A stretch of DNA of 64,000 bases from Bolinopsis microptera (GCF_026151205.1 NC_087079.1:2513730-2577729); one strand, 5' to 3'; shown: positions 35,819 to 49,556, numbered from the stretch's first letter. Program-made: numbers and translations. The notes: a model not told the origin generated them from the sequence alone.

Positions 35819-38800
35819 CTGAAATATTACGTCATAATTATATCATAATTACATCACGGCCATATCTTTTTATTTATATGTTTTATTATCATCTGGAAAT
35901 TCCATTCACTGGTAATAAATGAAATAATTGAAATGATAAAATTATTTATAAATAATAATATAGTCATGTGATGAGTGATCCGTGGAAGATTAGTCTACGT
36001 AATGCGGTTTATAATACAAATTTTCAATCTTTACCGAAACAGAATTCCTTAAGTTTTAAATGTGATCGATATGTACGTCATGCTAAATACTATGAGTTTC
36101 ATTTGTGCATCATGACGTCAGGACGAGATGAGAATGGATGATCTCGAGATAACATTGTGACAAGCCGGTGCCGTGCAAGCCACAAGGTTATAAGGTGCTT
36201 CTGGCTTTCTGATAATGATGCTGGGAGTTGTGTGTATGCTTCATACTTTGAAGATCTGTTCATGGTTACCTATAATCTTATGACTAAGCATACAGGGTGT
36301 CAAGTTCGTTCAAGATAGCTCGTGTCATCTCTGGAGTGGTAGCATTCCCGCCCAGATCTCGTGTTTTACAGCTCTGCTTGTTCAACACTAACTCTGTCAG
36401 ATTGGGGTGCGTGTGATAGTGCCAGGACAGTAAAACGGTCCGTTTACAGTTGGGTTTAACCATTATTATATAATATAATATATTTGTAATGATGCAGGCA
36501 ATCACAGATCACAGATCACAGATCACAGATCACAGATCACAGATCACAGATCACAGATCACAGATCACAGATCACATATCACAGATCACAGATCACAGAT
36601 CACAGATCACAGATCAATGATCTTTCTGAAAAGTCCTATACCCCTACGATTTTACTTACTGACTGCTTGGATCAACTTGTCTCCAGCATCGTGGAGAGTT
36701 AGATGTTTCAGCATGAAAGCGGAACTGAGGACCATAGCTACAGGGTTTGCAACGTACATTCCCTTCATCTCCATCCATGTGTGACGAGCACCAGGTTCAA
36801 ATACCTGGACGTAAGAATTGAGTTGGCCGGTTTCTTTGATCAAGCTTTAAAATATATCAATTTAAAATTAGACAAGTTCATCAACCGGAACCTTTATCGG
36901 TTTAAATTTTGAAGGGCCAAAGTTAAGAATAACTTTTCCCTATCATATTGCTGAGGAAGGTACTTTGAATTAAAATGAGATCTGATATAATACCCTAATC
37001 ATACTTACAGCTATTTCACTGCCGTAACTCTTGCTGGGAACTACTCCTGCTCCGCCAACTAAACCAGCAGCCAGGTTGGATACCAGGTTACCATACAGGT
37101 TAGGCATCACCTGAAACATGTATGTACATTAAACATCTGCATCGGAATAATAATACATATTCCATAGTATGACTCATATTGTTATTATATGAAACAAGAT
37201 CGCGACTCGCGAGGAGGATTAATACTTTTCCTAACGTAGGTCACTGAGGCAGTTTGAATTGTTTTAACTACATAATATTCAAATGCTAAGATTACTTTGT
37301 GAAACCGAGTTTGTACTTACCATGACGTCAAATTGCTGTGGGTTTATGACGAGTTGCTGGCAAGTGTTGTCTACAATCTGTTCATCGTAGTCGATTGTAG
37401 GGTACAGTTCGGACACCTGGTGATAATAAAATGGTATGGGTATATATCTATATTATACAGGGTGGGCCATAAAACACTACCCATCCTTATCTCTTAAAAT
37501 TGTTTCAGCTCGCTGAGATCTTGATAATTATTTTATTTCAGAATGGAAAAGCGCCATAACTTACGTTCTGATTAATATTTTTGCTTCAAATTTTTAGAGA
37601 ATGTCAATCATAATTAGACACAACTTCGTGCCAAGTTTTGTGTGAGTCTGAGCTTGTCTGACAAAGTTAGCTGCTGAGCGTGCTAGCTTTAATTTCTCAC
37701 CCAGAACTGTTTACATTGGTTAATAGGAACCACCAAAAAAATCCTGGGTACAAAAATTAAAAAACCACCGATATATTTATGTTTCACCAATTCTATTCAC
37801 CATGATGCATCGCACATTCCATGTGAGAAGAACGATCTACACAAGTAGGAAGGATCATCTGTGATAGTCCTTATCAGTTAAAATATAGAGAGAATGGAAT
37901 GTCCGATGGATCATGGTGAATAGAATTGGTAAAACGTGAATAAATCGCTGGTTTTTTTATTTTTTTACCCAGGATTTTTTTGGTGGTTCCTATTAACCAA
38001 TGTAAACGGTTCTGGGTGAGAAATTCAAGCTAGCTCGCTCAGGGGCTAAATTGGTCAAATAAGCGCAGTGAAGCTCGCACTCACACAAAACTTGCCACAA
38101 AGGTTAAGCTAGGTACTTATTGTTAACATTCTGTGAAATTAAGAAGCAAAAATATTTATCAGAACAGTTATGCCACTTTTTGTTTTTAAAATAAATATTA
38201 AGATCTCAGCGAGCTGTAACAATTTTAAGAGATAAGGATGGGTAGTGTTTTATGGCCAACCCTGTATATATATAATATGGTATTACTCACATTCATACAA
38301 AATGTACATTTGCATTCCACATTCAAAAAAAATGTATTTAGTACATTTCGATCGGTTCTTACATTAAAATTTAAAGGATATTTATAGCACTGTAATATAA
38401 CTGGCGTGCTCCAGATGGTAGAATTCCACATTAAAATAAATTCTAAAGTGCAATGTTTCAAAACAAACCTCTTGGCAACACGACTTAAAAAGACCATCAC
38501 TCAGCTTCATAATGTTAGCCTTGTGAATGCAAGTCACTTTTTTTCTATTGTGCTCAAGGGCGTAGTCGAATGCGAACTTAGCGATCCTCATGGACTTTTC
38601 ACGAGTGATAACCTTGAAGGACTCCACGACTCCTGGCACAGACTCGTGCTCCAAACAGCTGTACTCCCCTTCTGTGTTCTCACGGATTGCAATCAGATCT
38701 ATCCCTGCAAATGGTAAAGTTTTACATATCATTGCAATGATCCATTTTATATTTATAAATCAAGAGGCTTGCATATAATGAACATATTGACACGGGTGCA

Positions 38801-40848
38801 GAGTTGAGTCTGTACGGAACCTAGTAGTTTCAGATCCTTGTTTACCTTGCCGTACAGCAAGGTCATCCACTACTTTAGCCCGGCGAGGCACATAACTCCC
38901 TCTACAACTCCATATCAAATGTTTCATATATACTAGCCAAGTTAACAAGATATATCCTTGTGTTTGAGAAGAGCTCGTTAGAACTGCTTCCTTTCCCTCC
39001 TTTAAATGCCATTTTTTCAGTGGCGAAAACCGAAATTTTTTGGATAAACAGCAAAGAACGGAAAATAAGGAGCTCTGATTGTACCTGTGTGGTGGGTTTT
39101 GATACCGTCAAAGCTCACGGCTCTAACAACATTGGCGTATGTGTCCAGGTTTCCTCTGAACTCCATGTTATGATGTCTGAAGTCACCTGACCTATTTAGC
39201 ACACCTGAAACAATTTGGTTTAGTTGAAAGAGAAATTATAACAGAACCATGATGAAGTTTTGTTATATATTATAATAACATATTAAATGATGTTCAAACT
39301 CAAAATTTGTGGAATTTGAGAATGATCTTATAAATCAAATTAAATCTTAAGTTATTTTACCTTTTAGTCCAACACCATTGCGTTTCAATGAAGTGATGGC
39401 CATGTTGAAAGAACCCTCATCATTGAGTGTGTGTTTGGTGAGCTCAATAGTTTCAAACTCTACCGGAACAGCCATTTCCTTGAAGATGGTGGTCACAGAC
39501 TCGCAGATCTCAGGACCCACTCCATCACCTGCACACACAATATAGTTATAGCTGTGGATTCCATTTGATATAAACCAAACATGAATTCTTTAGATATTTC
39601 CATTAGATTTAATGACTCCAAACATTAGAGTAAAATGGAGGGAATATAACATTAATATTTAAAGTTAGGTACTGCATAGCAAAGGAACGTTTAATGCTAA
39701 AAGAAAAAGAGACTGCAACAATCAGCTATTAGATTAAAAGGTACAGAAAATTAGCATGAATAGAAAGAATCTGAGGTCTTTATAATTGTCCATGTGAGAA
39801 AAGTGTAAAGAATTTTGATGCCAATTTGATATTGAAGTTTTGAAGGCCAAGGGACGAAATGGCATAGAAATTTCTATTCCACTGTAATGATGAAAATGCT
39901 AGATACATTTTCTCCTTGCATCCATAAGTTTCATAAAATCTAATACGTTGAAGCATACGTCATATATATCTGCCATGTTGGGAAAAGTGCAAACCAAGGA
40001 ATATTAATAAAGAACATTTTTACTATCAGCACAATGTACGGGCAACAATGATGATGAAAAAATCAGTCCCAAGCTCATCTTACCAGGAATAAGTGTACAA
40101 ACTGCAGTTCTTTTGGTCCACGATGCTACAATGACAAGAATATTAGCTGATTAGGTGCTGGCTTTTTGGCATCTAATTATAGAATTATCTTCCATAAAAG
40201 TTACCACATCACAGACACTGGTCACATAATAAGAAAAAAACTGATAGGTTTCTTTAATGTGTGATTTGGTATTCTCAAAATTTAGATATTACACTGGTAT
40301 TATTTCGAGCATTGAACACTAGTTATGACTATTCAAACCAGATATTGTAGGATACAAGATTAGAGGGTCACAGGTTTCAATGCATCTGTAAAATCTACAA
40401 TGAGATTGTTTAAAGCAATAAACTTATAAACATAGAATTAGCTCTTCCTAGCTTTGAGAGTCAATCTGAACACCTGTCATGCGGAATAACAACCCAGATA
40501 AATACCATCACAGTTAGAATAAACCCCGAACTTATTACATAGCCCATAACAGTAAATAGTTAATAACAGTACTATGTTTACAGTATGCACTGAAGGGGTA
40601 TCCAAGGAAGTTTCTTGAACTTCTAACAGGTACCCCTCCTCAGTTAACCCTCATAAAGTTTCCTATTATTCGGCTGAGTCAACCAAGGAGATTGCACGAA
40701 TATTTGCAAAATCTTAGAAGTGCTTACCTGGGATAAGTGTGACAGTTGTTTTTCCTCCGTACTTTGTCCCTGGTTTAATGCCAGTTGTTGTGCTTGCAGC
40801 TTTGCACCCAGTCAGTGAAACAAGAGGACGTGCTAGGGAACGCAACAT
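35691..40848 (-). CDS. IDH3G: IDH3 regulatory subunit (gamma/beta type), mitochondrial, with alternative last exons
   Basis: Non-catalytic subunit of mitochondrial NAD-dependent isocitrate dehydrogenase (TCA cycle). Exons: 40728-40848, 39361-39528, 39085-39204, 38469-38704, 37321-37416, 37009-37110, 36660-36804, then either 36284-36393 or 35691-35818. The phases close exactly with either last exon (365 or 371 residues). A basic presequence ([12 protein letters not shown]) precedes [20 protein letters not shown]. Then come [49 protein letters not shown] and [13 protein letters not shown] and IVDNTxxQLV favour gamma; GARH and FAFDYA resemble beta. Beta and gamma may not be separable here. An 807-bp palindromic element sits in intron 4. 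Confidence 0.9.
36284..36393 (-). CDS. IDH3G: IDH3 alternative terminal exon A (proximal)
   Basis: Acceptor CTGACAG, then [35 protein letters not shown] and TAG at 36284. The IDH3 C-terminal motif (TRDxGGxxTT) is complete here and partly altered in exon B ([10 protein letters not shown]), so A probably gives the canonical form. Confidence 0.87.
36495..36615. repeat. 7-bp microsatellite (CACAGAT)n
   Basis: About 16 copies of CACAGAT with one substitution (CACATAT), in the intron between the penultimate IDH3 exon and terminal exon A. Confidence 0.95.
37458..38264. mobile_element. 807-bp palindromic element (CAGGGTGGGCC family) in IDH3 intron 4
   Basis: Starts CAGGGTGGGCCATAAAACAC and ends with its near reverse complement, with TA on both sides. 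The arms are about 380 bp long and nearly mirror-image. The centre contains GGAAGGATCATCTGTGATAG. No coding capacity. The same family is present, disrupted, at 41586-51383. Confidence 0.9.
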
Positions 40849-41556
40849 GGTATTGACAATCCTAATAATTAAAGTGAGTTAAAATAATTTAACAATTTTT
40901 GGTTAGAATGTTCACTTTGAGACTAATGGGGGGGGGGGGGGGGGGGAGTAAAAATCAATTTTCTAGTTTTAACTTAATAAGTGGTAGAGCTGTTGGAGAT
41001 GAACAGGTCTAGGTAGGGAAAAAAACTGCATGAAAGTCTGACTTTGCGTTGCTGAGATGTTAGTGGTTTTCCTGTAAAACTTTACCTGTAACTCAAACAT
41101 GTAAATTTCAACTTTTGGAAAAGACTGGCAAAACTGTAGTCTAGCACAAATGAAACAATAAGTTTTCAACTTGAGGAAATATTCTTTGGTGATTGTATAA
41201 TATAATTATTTATTAAACTTTATTTGGTCGATTATGGTGGTTGAATTTAGTGAGACAGGGTCACCATCTGTCATTTGGATTGATAAATGATAAGGAGTAA
41301 GGAGGGTTCTATCCAAACATCTGAGCACCCTGCTTCTTTCATTATGTTTGCCATGATATCTCTCAAAGAGTTATGCCGCATTGACACATAGCCACCCTTT
41401 TTTACAGGATGGAAAATGTCATTATTTTCTCGGAGTCAGCCAATTCACAGACTTTCGAATCCTGGTTATGGAGTAGCAGTCCCCAGCCCCCCACCCGAAC
41501 GATTTAATGGGGACAAAAATTGAGAATTAGTATGAATGAGGACCCCCATCAATTCT
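40849..41556. other. IDH3 upstream region, no gene
   Basis: Contains an 18-bp G run near 40929 and AT-rich sequence. The promoter of the IDH3 gene should be here. No coding signal seen. Confidence 0.5.
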
Positions 41557-42477
41557 TTTATTTGAAAATTCAACTAATTATTATACAGGGTGGGCCTCAA
41601 AAGTCTATTCGTCCTTATCTCTTAAAATTGTAACAGCTCGCTGAGATCTCACTAATTATTTTATTTCAGAATGAAAAAAGCGCCATAACTTACGTTCTGA
41701 TTAATATTTTTGCTTCAAATTTTTAGAGAATGTCAATCATAATTAGACACAACTTCGTGCCAAGTTTTGTGTGAGTCTGAGCTTGTCTGACAATTTTAGC
41801 TCCTGAGCGTGCTAGCTTTAATTTCTCACCCATAAATGTTTACATTGATTTTAATAGGAACCACAAAAAAAACCCTGGGTAAAAAAATTAAAAAACCACC
41901 GATTTATTTATGTTTTACCAATTCTATTCACCATGATACATCGCACATTCCATGTGAGAAGAACGATATAAACAATGAAACTAATAAATCAATGAAACTA
42001 ATAAATCAATGTTTTAGCTCATTTTACAAAGTCAAATATTTAAAACAATTAAAATTGTATAGTGCTCAATTTGTGAATGACTAGTTGATCTTTGCTATTG
42101 GAAGTTTGTCAAGGACTGGCAGCTAGCGGGGCAAGGAATGCACGGGCTTAGGGGCTTTTGTGCACACCAGAACACTAGCTCGGTAGATTTTTGGAAACTA
42201 GAAGGACTGAAAACTAAAATTGTTTTTGATGGAGGCTGAGGCATGTTTTTGAAAGGGACGGTATAATAGCTTGTGGTAACAACTGGCCTTTACTTTAATA
42301 GGATGAAGTTTTAGTTTTAGGACAGGAAGAAGGCATTAAGAAGATTTGCTCTTTGTTTACAAGGCAGAATATAAGCAATGTTGGTTATAATATGTATCAA
42401 TATCTAGATCTTTGTTTATCAATTTTCACTAAATGGGTTTAAAATTTTAATAGGGAGGGAAATTCATCAACTTTATT

Positions 42478-44642
42478 AAATAATAATAATAATTTAAACT
42501 TATAGATTATAGTGGCACAACAACTTAAAATGCACAGGTGTGCCACGAAAACAAGTCAGGATACAAGAAAACCTGAAAAGCAATCCACATTTAGGTTCCA
42601 AACCATAGAAAATTGTAAAGACTTGATACACTAAATTACAAGGTTAAGGGTATGCACTTAACAGTAGAAACGTTGAAAAAGTAGTAAATTAATTAATATC
42701 AAAAGCACGTTTAAAAAGAAACGTTTTCAGATACACTTTAAAAGATTCCAGTGACATGCAATTCTTAATTTCAAGAGGCAGCTCATTCCATAATTTAGGG
42801 CCAACCTTCTGAAACGATCTTTCTCCATACTGTGAATATACTCTTGGTTCAGTCAAATAGATAAGATGATTATAATTGGCATATTTAAACATATCACTTA
42901 AATAATCTGGTCCCATACCATTAAGACATTTATAGACAAGAAGCAATAACTTATATTGAATTCTGTAACTAATAGGCAGCCAATGAAGGTCTTTCAGAGT
43001 GTCTCCTAGATGATCATATTTATATAGTCCTACTATAGCTTTAGCAGCTGCATTCTGAACGAGTTGGAGTTGGTGGATGAGGTTGTCACTAATTCCATAA
43101 TAAAGAGCATTGCAGTAGTCCAATTTGCAGACAATGATGCTGTTAATTATAAGCTTGAGCTGAGCTTTACTAAAGAGATATTTTCTCCTTATTACATTCC
43201 TAAGGAGTCTGAAACAATGCTTTTTGAGGGACATGATTTGAGGCTCAAAAGTAAGATGATGGTCAATTTGAACACCAAGGTTCTTTGTTGTGCTGACAAA
43301 TCTGATACAGGTATCATTTGATAGCTTAACTCCCCCTATACTGACCTGGTTTAGAACTTGAGGTGAGGCGATGATAAGTATTTGTGTTTTTCCAGGATTA
43401 AGTTGAAGGCAATATTCAACCATCCAGCGCTGTATGGTCCTAGCGCAATTCACAATTTGGATGCCCAGAACATTTACCTGATCACAAGGTTTGAAAGTTT
43501 TATATACCTGGTGGTCATCTGCATATCCTTGCACATTGAATCCAGATTTCTCGATGGTCCTATACAGAGATCTGATGTATATGTTGAATAGCACCGGTCC
43601 TAACACAGAACCTTGAGGTACACCAAATTCTAGAATGATCGTATCACTAGTAGAAGAGCCTATTCTGGTTCTTTGAGTGCGGCCTACCAGGAAACTCTTG
43701 AACCATTTAAGAGCAGTACCTCCGATATGGATCTCTTCAGAAAGAATTTTGAGTAATTTTCTGTGTTCCACTGTGTCAAAGGCTGCAGATAAATCGAGCA
43801 TCATGAGAACAGTGGAGGATTTGCTATCACATGCCAGCAGTAGGTCATTTGTTACTTTTAACAAGATGGTCTCAGTAGAATGGAACTTCTTATAGGCAGA
43901 TTGCTGTGGCACATTGAGATCATTTTTAGCCAGATGTTCATTTAACCTTTTCAGCACAACTCTCTCGATGAGTTTACCCAGAAAAGAGAGGTTAGATATA
44001 GGTCGATAGCTCTTGAAGTCATTTGGATCAAGTTTGTGGTCCTTGATGGTAGGAATAATGTCAGCAGTCTTCAAACCGTCGAATGTGCCCTTAGCTAGAG
44101 ACTGGTTCACCAGTTTGCACAAGACAGGAATGAAACTTGTGATATTGTCTTTGAGGACAGTTGTTGGAAGAAAATCAGATGGTGCACACTTGATTCCACT
44201 TTCTTTGATTATTTCAGACAGCTCATCCTCTGTGCATGGTTCAAATTCATATAACCGACCTTCACAGTTGGAATTGTTCTGTTGATTCATAATGTGTTTA
44301 TCAACATCAAAATCTTCTATGCTGGGGAAATCTTTCCTAATGTTCTTGATCTTTTCATTGAAATAGTGATTAAAATCACTGCAAAGTTTTGAAACATCTT
44401 CTGATTCTGGGAGAGGAGTATTCTGATGTCTGTCAAGCTCACGATTGACAATGCTATATATAGCTTTAACATCATGTTGATTTTTGTCAAGTAAACCTTT
44501 ATAATACTGTTGTTTTTTAAGATTAGCCATGTTTGTTGTTTCATCTCGGATCTCTTCAAAGAGTATCCTGTTCTCCTCACTTTTATGCTTAGTTCTCTCG
44601 GCTTTCCTTCTAAGTTTCCTTTGATCTTTGTTATTAAGTACC
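42478..44642 (-). mobile_element. 5'-truncated CR1/L2-like LINE with intact reverse transcriptase frame
   Basis: The frame from ATG 44530 to 42689 (613 residues, open further upstream to about 44640) holds a reverse transcriptase: KSYRPISNLSFLGKLIER, LDLSAAFDTVEH, FGVPQGSVLGP and GYADDHQ, then a C-terminal domain ending in FLFKRAFDIN. The endonuclease domain is missing, so it is 5'-truncated. The 3' end shows an (ATT)n tail near 42480-42495. It inserted into the left interior of the palindromic element. Confidence 0.88.
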
Positions 44643-44800
44643 TATCAAAAATAAATCTTATATCAATGTAATATATTAAAAATCATAATCCTAAGTCTAA
44701 TAATAAATCTGTTAAAAACACTTTCTCACTACACTGCGCTCACACACGTTAGTAAGACAAAGGAAAATGCACACCCAGCTAATTTTAAATTTCAAGATAA

Positions 44801-45474
44801 TCATTTTGGATGTGTGGACCCTAGGGTAGACTTAATGTCAAAATTTAGATTAGAGCATTCAAAATCTTTGTTTGTCCAATCAAGATCAGCATGGTTATGC
44901 TGGTTGACGAGCAGTGATTGCTTCATCCTAGACTTCAGGCAGGACACACTTAGACAGTAGTCACGTATACCAAGCTTAGGCACAATTACGTTCCAAATAC
45001 GAGTCGTTCTGCTATTGAAGTTGTCAGGGGGGTCTGCTTGGCTTAGTATAAGGGTGGGTTTCCTACTTGAGCAGGTGAAATTTTCATGGAGGGAAATCGG
45101 AGCACGGAATTTCATGATTTTATAGAGCTCAAGGAAACAATGGTAAGTGTACAGGTTTTGGACGGCAAGTATTCCGTGTTCCTTGAACAAAGGTTTCGTG
45201 TGCTCTTTCAAGAAAAATTTTTTGTTCAGATTTTGGTTGCCAAACGGTCGAGCACCAGCACAGGTCTTAAATTTATCTAGGTATGCCTCCCTGTCGCCAA
45301 ACAGTACCCTGAGACAATATTTTTGTGCTTTGAATACAGAACTTATACGAGTTTTGGCTGCCCCACCCCAAACCGTGATACAATAGGAGAGGTGTGATTC
45401 AAATAGAGTGTAATACAACTGGCGGTGTAAGAAATCTGGGAGGGAGCAGCGTAGGCGGCAGAGAGTTGAACAAC
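44801..45474 (-). pseudogene. C-terminal fragment of another LINE ORF2
   Basis: An open frame of about 225 residues with LHRQLYYTLFESHLSYC and TVWGG, then KAQKYCLRVLFGDREAY, is typical of the region after the reverse transcriptase of CR1/jockey-like LINEs. There is no catalytic core, so it is a dead 5'-truncated copy. Its upstream edge abuts the surviving centre of the palindromic element at 45475. The frame differs in sequence from the neighbour at 42478-44642, so it is a separate family. Confidence 0.8.
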
Positions 45475-45660
45475 AAGCAGGAAGGATCATCTGTGATAGT
45501 CCTTATCAGTTAAAATATAGAGAGAATGGAATGTGCGATGGATTCACAACATAACATAACATTATAAATAATGCCTCTCTGGGCATCTCAAAAAGAAATT
45601 CATAGAAAATGAACACTTTACGTTTGAAACCATATAATTACAAACTTTTAAAAAATTTAA

Positions 45661-48242
45661 CTAAATACCTTTGATATTAACCTTCTTCCTCTTTGCTACC
45701 AATGGATTATCTTTTATATAACTTACATAACTATTCCTATTAGACACAGACACATCTATCCTATCAAAGATGTCATATGAAAGTTCCCAGTGATGACCAA
45801 GCTTATTAGCTCGATATCCATGAAGCCGAAAGGCATCTAATCCCCTCTTGAAACCAGTAACTGACTCACTAGCTTTCACAAGTGGTGGTAGACTGTTCCA
45901 GTAGCGCAAGACCCTTTGGGCAAAGAAATCAGTCTCATTTGTGGTGAATCTATGAGTCTTTGATCTAGCAGCAACGGTCCTACCAGAACGACCAAATAAA
46001 TCGGAACCATAACCCACAAAGCCTTCCTGGATCTTGAACATCTCAATGAGATCTCCACGAACCCTGCGTTCAAGCAGGGTTGTGAGGTTCAGCTTATCCA
46101 GTCTCTCTCTGTACGTCATGAGTCCCAATCCATCAATCATACGGGTGAACGATCTTTGAACACCTTCCAATTCAAGAATCAGTGACCAGTTTCCATGCCT
46201 AGCCATTGGAGCCCATGCCTGTGAACAATACTCTATATGAGGCTTTACTAAAGACTTATACAAGCCCAGCATAACGCTTTTCTCCCTCGATATAATATTT
46301 CTTGTAAGCCAGGCAATGGTACTATTAGCTTTAGCAATGCACTTTCTCACATGACCCTCAAAGTTGAAGCTGGTGTTAAAGACAACTCCAAGGTCCTTCT
46401 CGCTTTCAACACATCTCAAAGGCACACCACCAAACAAGTACTGATTCTTAGGATTACAAGAACCAATTTGCATGACCATACACTTATCTACATTAAAATT
46501 TAAACACCAACGAGACTCCCAAAGTTCTAGCAACTTCAAATCAGCTGTTAGATTAATAAAAGGATTAACAATCATTTTAACATCATCAGCAAAAAGTTTG
46601 ATGATAGCTTTGATTCCTTCTGGAAGATCATTTACAAATAAAAGAAAGAGCAATGGTCCCAAAACACTGCCTTGGGGCACTCCTGAAAGTATATACTTAA
46701 TCTCAGAAAATTCATCTCCTACTTTAACTTTCATAGACCTCCCTATACTAAAAAGTTTTCTAAAATACCAATTATCTCCTCAGGAACACCAACATTTCTT
46801 AATTTAACTAATAAACGGTGGTGTGGTACGCTATCAAAGGCCTTAGAGAAATCAAAGTATAATATATCAGCACAGCCACCTTCAGCCAGCAAGTCATTGA
46901 CAGCGTCAATAGACTCCAGTAGGTTAGATAAGCATGACCGACCCTTCATGAAGCCGTGCTGCGTGCTACTAAGCACCTGTTCAACACCGTCGAGAATATA
47001 CTCCCTAAGAAGCTTCTCATAGGCTTTGCATAGTATACAAGTCAGTGACACAGGCCTGTAATTATTAGGACTATGTACTGACCCCTTTTTGTGCAAGGCC
47101 ACAACAGTGGCAGTTTTCCATACCTCAGGAATATACTGCTCAGAAGCACAGGCACTAAACAGCAACACAACCGCATCCACAAAGGAACTGTTCTCACTTA
47201 AATACCTCAGGAGTCTAGGATGAACACCATCAGGACCCATAGCTTTACTAATATCTAGTGATCCCAAAATCTTGGCAACACTTTCAGGGTGCACCATAAA
47301 TTTACTCCAGAAGTAATCATTATTACATTCTGTATAACAATTTTGAGGCAGAGGGCCAAAAGGTTCAGGTTTAAAAACTGACTGGAAAAAATCAGCTAAC
47401 ACTTCTGCCGTTTCAGAAGGAGACTTGGTCTCAGAACCATCATCTGTTTTAAGTCTTTCTACAGATTTTCTTAAAACACTTTTAGATTTAAGGTAATTAA
47501 AAAGAGGTTTACAATTTAACTTAAACAATTTAGTCACGTTATTCTCATATTTGATCTTTGCCTTAATCTCAGCGTTCTGGTACATCCGCTGCTCGTACTC
47601 GGCTGCGTTAAACATCACCATCGTAGGATCCTCGTCAAAATCCTTCCATGCCCGGTCCTTGCACTTTCTTTTCCTAACCAGACTAGAGCAATCCCAGGGT
47701 AACCTCTGTAAGATCTCCCCACCTTTAGTTGTTTTAAGGTGGGTGGTTGGAACACGATCTGAAATGACACTAAGTTTTTGGTGTAATTCTTCCCACATCT
47801 CTTCGACCTGAAGATCTTCTCTAGAGTACCCCCAGCTGATGTCTGATGACTGTGTGTTAACAAAGTCCTGATCCACCTTATACCAGCTTTTCTTCTTAGA
47901 TGTAAGGAACTCGACATTGTTTTTGACTTTCAGCTCGACCAGTAGTGATACATGATCGCTTTTACCCAGAGGAGCAAGGATATCAACATTATTTACAAAA
48001 CAATCATTATTGCAGAAGACCTGATCAAGCAAGGAGCATTGAGTTGTATCACCAACCTTCCTGACACGTGTCGAAGACCCAGTGACATACCACTTCAAAC
48101 CTTTCCTGGTAAAGACATTCAAGAATTCTGATTCCATCAGCAACCTTCTGTCACATGAGTTTGGTGGGCGCTCGACTAAACTTTTGTCCCAGTTAACATG
48201 AGGTAGGTTCACATCGCCAACTATCACCAACTCTTCATCCGC
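45661..48242 (-). pseudogene. LINE ORF2, reverse transcriptase part, one frameshift
   Basis: Second part of an ORF2 whose endonuclease start lies at 49557-49933. The frame 48230-46743 has GDVNLPHVNWD, SLLDQVFCN, KSDHVSLLVEL, then NYRPVSLTCILCKAYEKL and YFDFSKAFDSVPHHRL. The frame 46734-45661 continues with SGVPQGSVLGPLL and FADD in place of YADD, and a CR1-type C-terminus (RRVRGDLIEMFKI, then RVLRYWNSLPPLV). The two frames are separated by a one-base shift in a T run near 46747. The 3' end has ATGTT repeats near 45550-45565. Confidence 0.88.
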
Positions 48243-48249
48243 ATTAACT

Positions 48250-49028
48250 GTTAGAATCTTAATTCTATTTGTAGCTTGTTTTTGTACTTACATATTACTA
48301 ACCCTGTATCTCACTTTAGCAAAGGTTTAGTTCCAGTGATTGTATATACAGTGTTGGGGTAAAGGGACTCCAGAAGGCAGACAAGGCTCGACTCCAGACT
48401 CTAGTTGAAGTAACAGAAGAGAGAGGAGTGTCCAGTGTTTAGTTGACTCCAGACTCTAGCGTAGCAGAAGGGAGAGGAGTGACGTTGTCGACTCCAGACT
48501 CTAGCGTAGCAGAAGGGAGAGGAGTGACGTTGTTTTAGTGATCCCACAGATTCCAGTCGACAGATACTATCTGTGTTCTGTGACGTGGAAAGAGTGGTAA
48601 GTAGTTTATAGTTATAGTTTAGTAGTTTAGTCTAGGAGATCCCGCTTCCTCTTTCACTTTCATTTATAGTTTCACGTGGATTACCTTTCACTTTACTCAC
48701 GGTCGTTTTCCCCCAGGGTTTTTTGTTTTATAGTTATCAGTTCCAGTTTTACTTGAAGTCCTCATCATTCAGAAGTCCCTCATATAGTAAGAAGAACATC
48801 ATCATCAGGAGTAGTAGTTTTAATTTAATAGTAGTTTAATCTAATAGTAAAAAAGACATTGTTTAGTTTAGTATTGAAATGTGTTTTAACTATTAGTCAG
48901 AGCAGAGTAGTGTGAGTTACTGAGTCACACCATATCAATCATTCACTATTTAAGAGAGTACATTGTAGAGTAACAAGGTTACTTTTGACACAAGATTTGT
49001 ATAACCTCTTTATTCATCTAATTTGTAT

Positions 49029-49082
<54 letters not shown>

Positions 49083-49549
49083 CTGGGGGAAAACGACCGT
49101 GAGTAAAGTGAAAGGTAATCCACGTGAAACTATAAATGAAAGTGAAAGAGGAAGCGGGATCTCCTAGACTAAACTACTAAACTATAACTATAAACTACTT
49201 ACCACTCTTTCCACGTCACAGAACACAGATAGTATCTGTCGACTGGAATCTGTGGGATCACTAAAACAACGTCACTCCTCTCCCTTCTGCTACGCTAGAG
49301 TCTGGAGTCGACAACGTCACTCCTCTCCCTTCTGCTACGCTAGAGTCTGGAGTCAACTAAACACTGGACACTCCTCTCTCTTCTGTTACTTCAACTAGAG
49401 TCTGGAGTCGAGCCTTGTCTGCCTTCTGGAGTCCCTTTACCCCAACACTGTATATACAATCACTGGAACTAAACCTTTGCTAAAGTGAGATACAGGGTTA
49501 GTAATATGTAAGTACAAAAACAAGCTACAAATAGAATTAAGATTCTAAC
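48250..49549. mobile_element. 1.3-kb foldback element with 476-bp arms
   Basis: The left arm (48250 to about 48725) and right arm (about 49074-49549) are reverse complements over almost their whole length. The spacer is about 350 bp and ends in about 48 A residues. Flanking 7-bp duplication ATTAACT at 48243-48249 and 49550-49556. Removing the element plus one duplication rejoins the interrupted LINE endonuclease frame (LERLPVNADEELVIVGD). Inside each arm a GACTCCAGACTCTAGCGTAG unit is repeated. Confidence 0.92.
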
Positions 49550-49556
49550 ATTAACT

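Noticed and set aside
38760-38948. Minus-strand frame with [12 protein letters not shown] between IDH3 exons 3 and 4
   Set aside because: Exons 3 and 4 join in phase without it and it has no IDH3 similarity; it may be repeat-derived.
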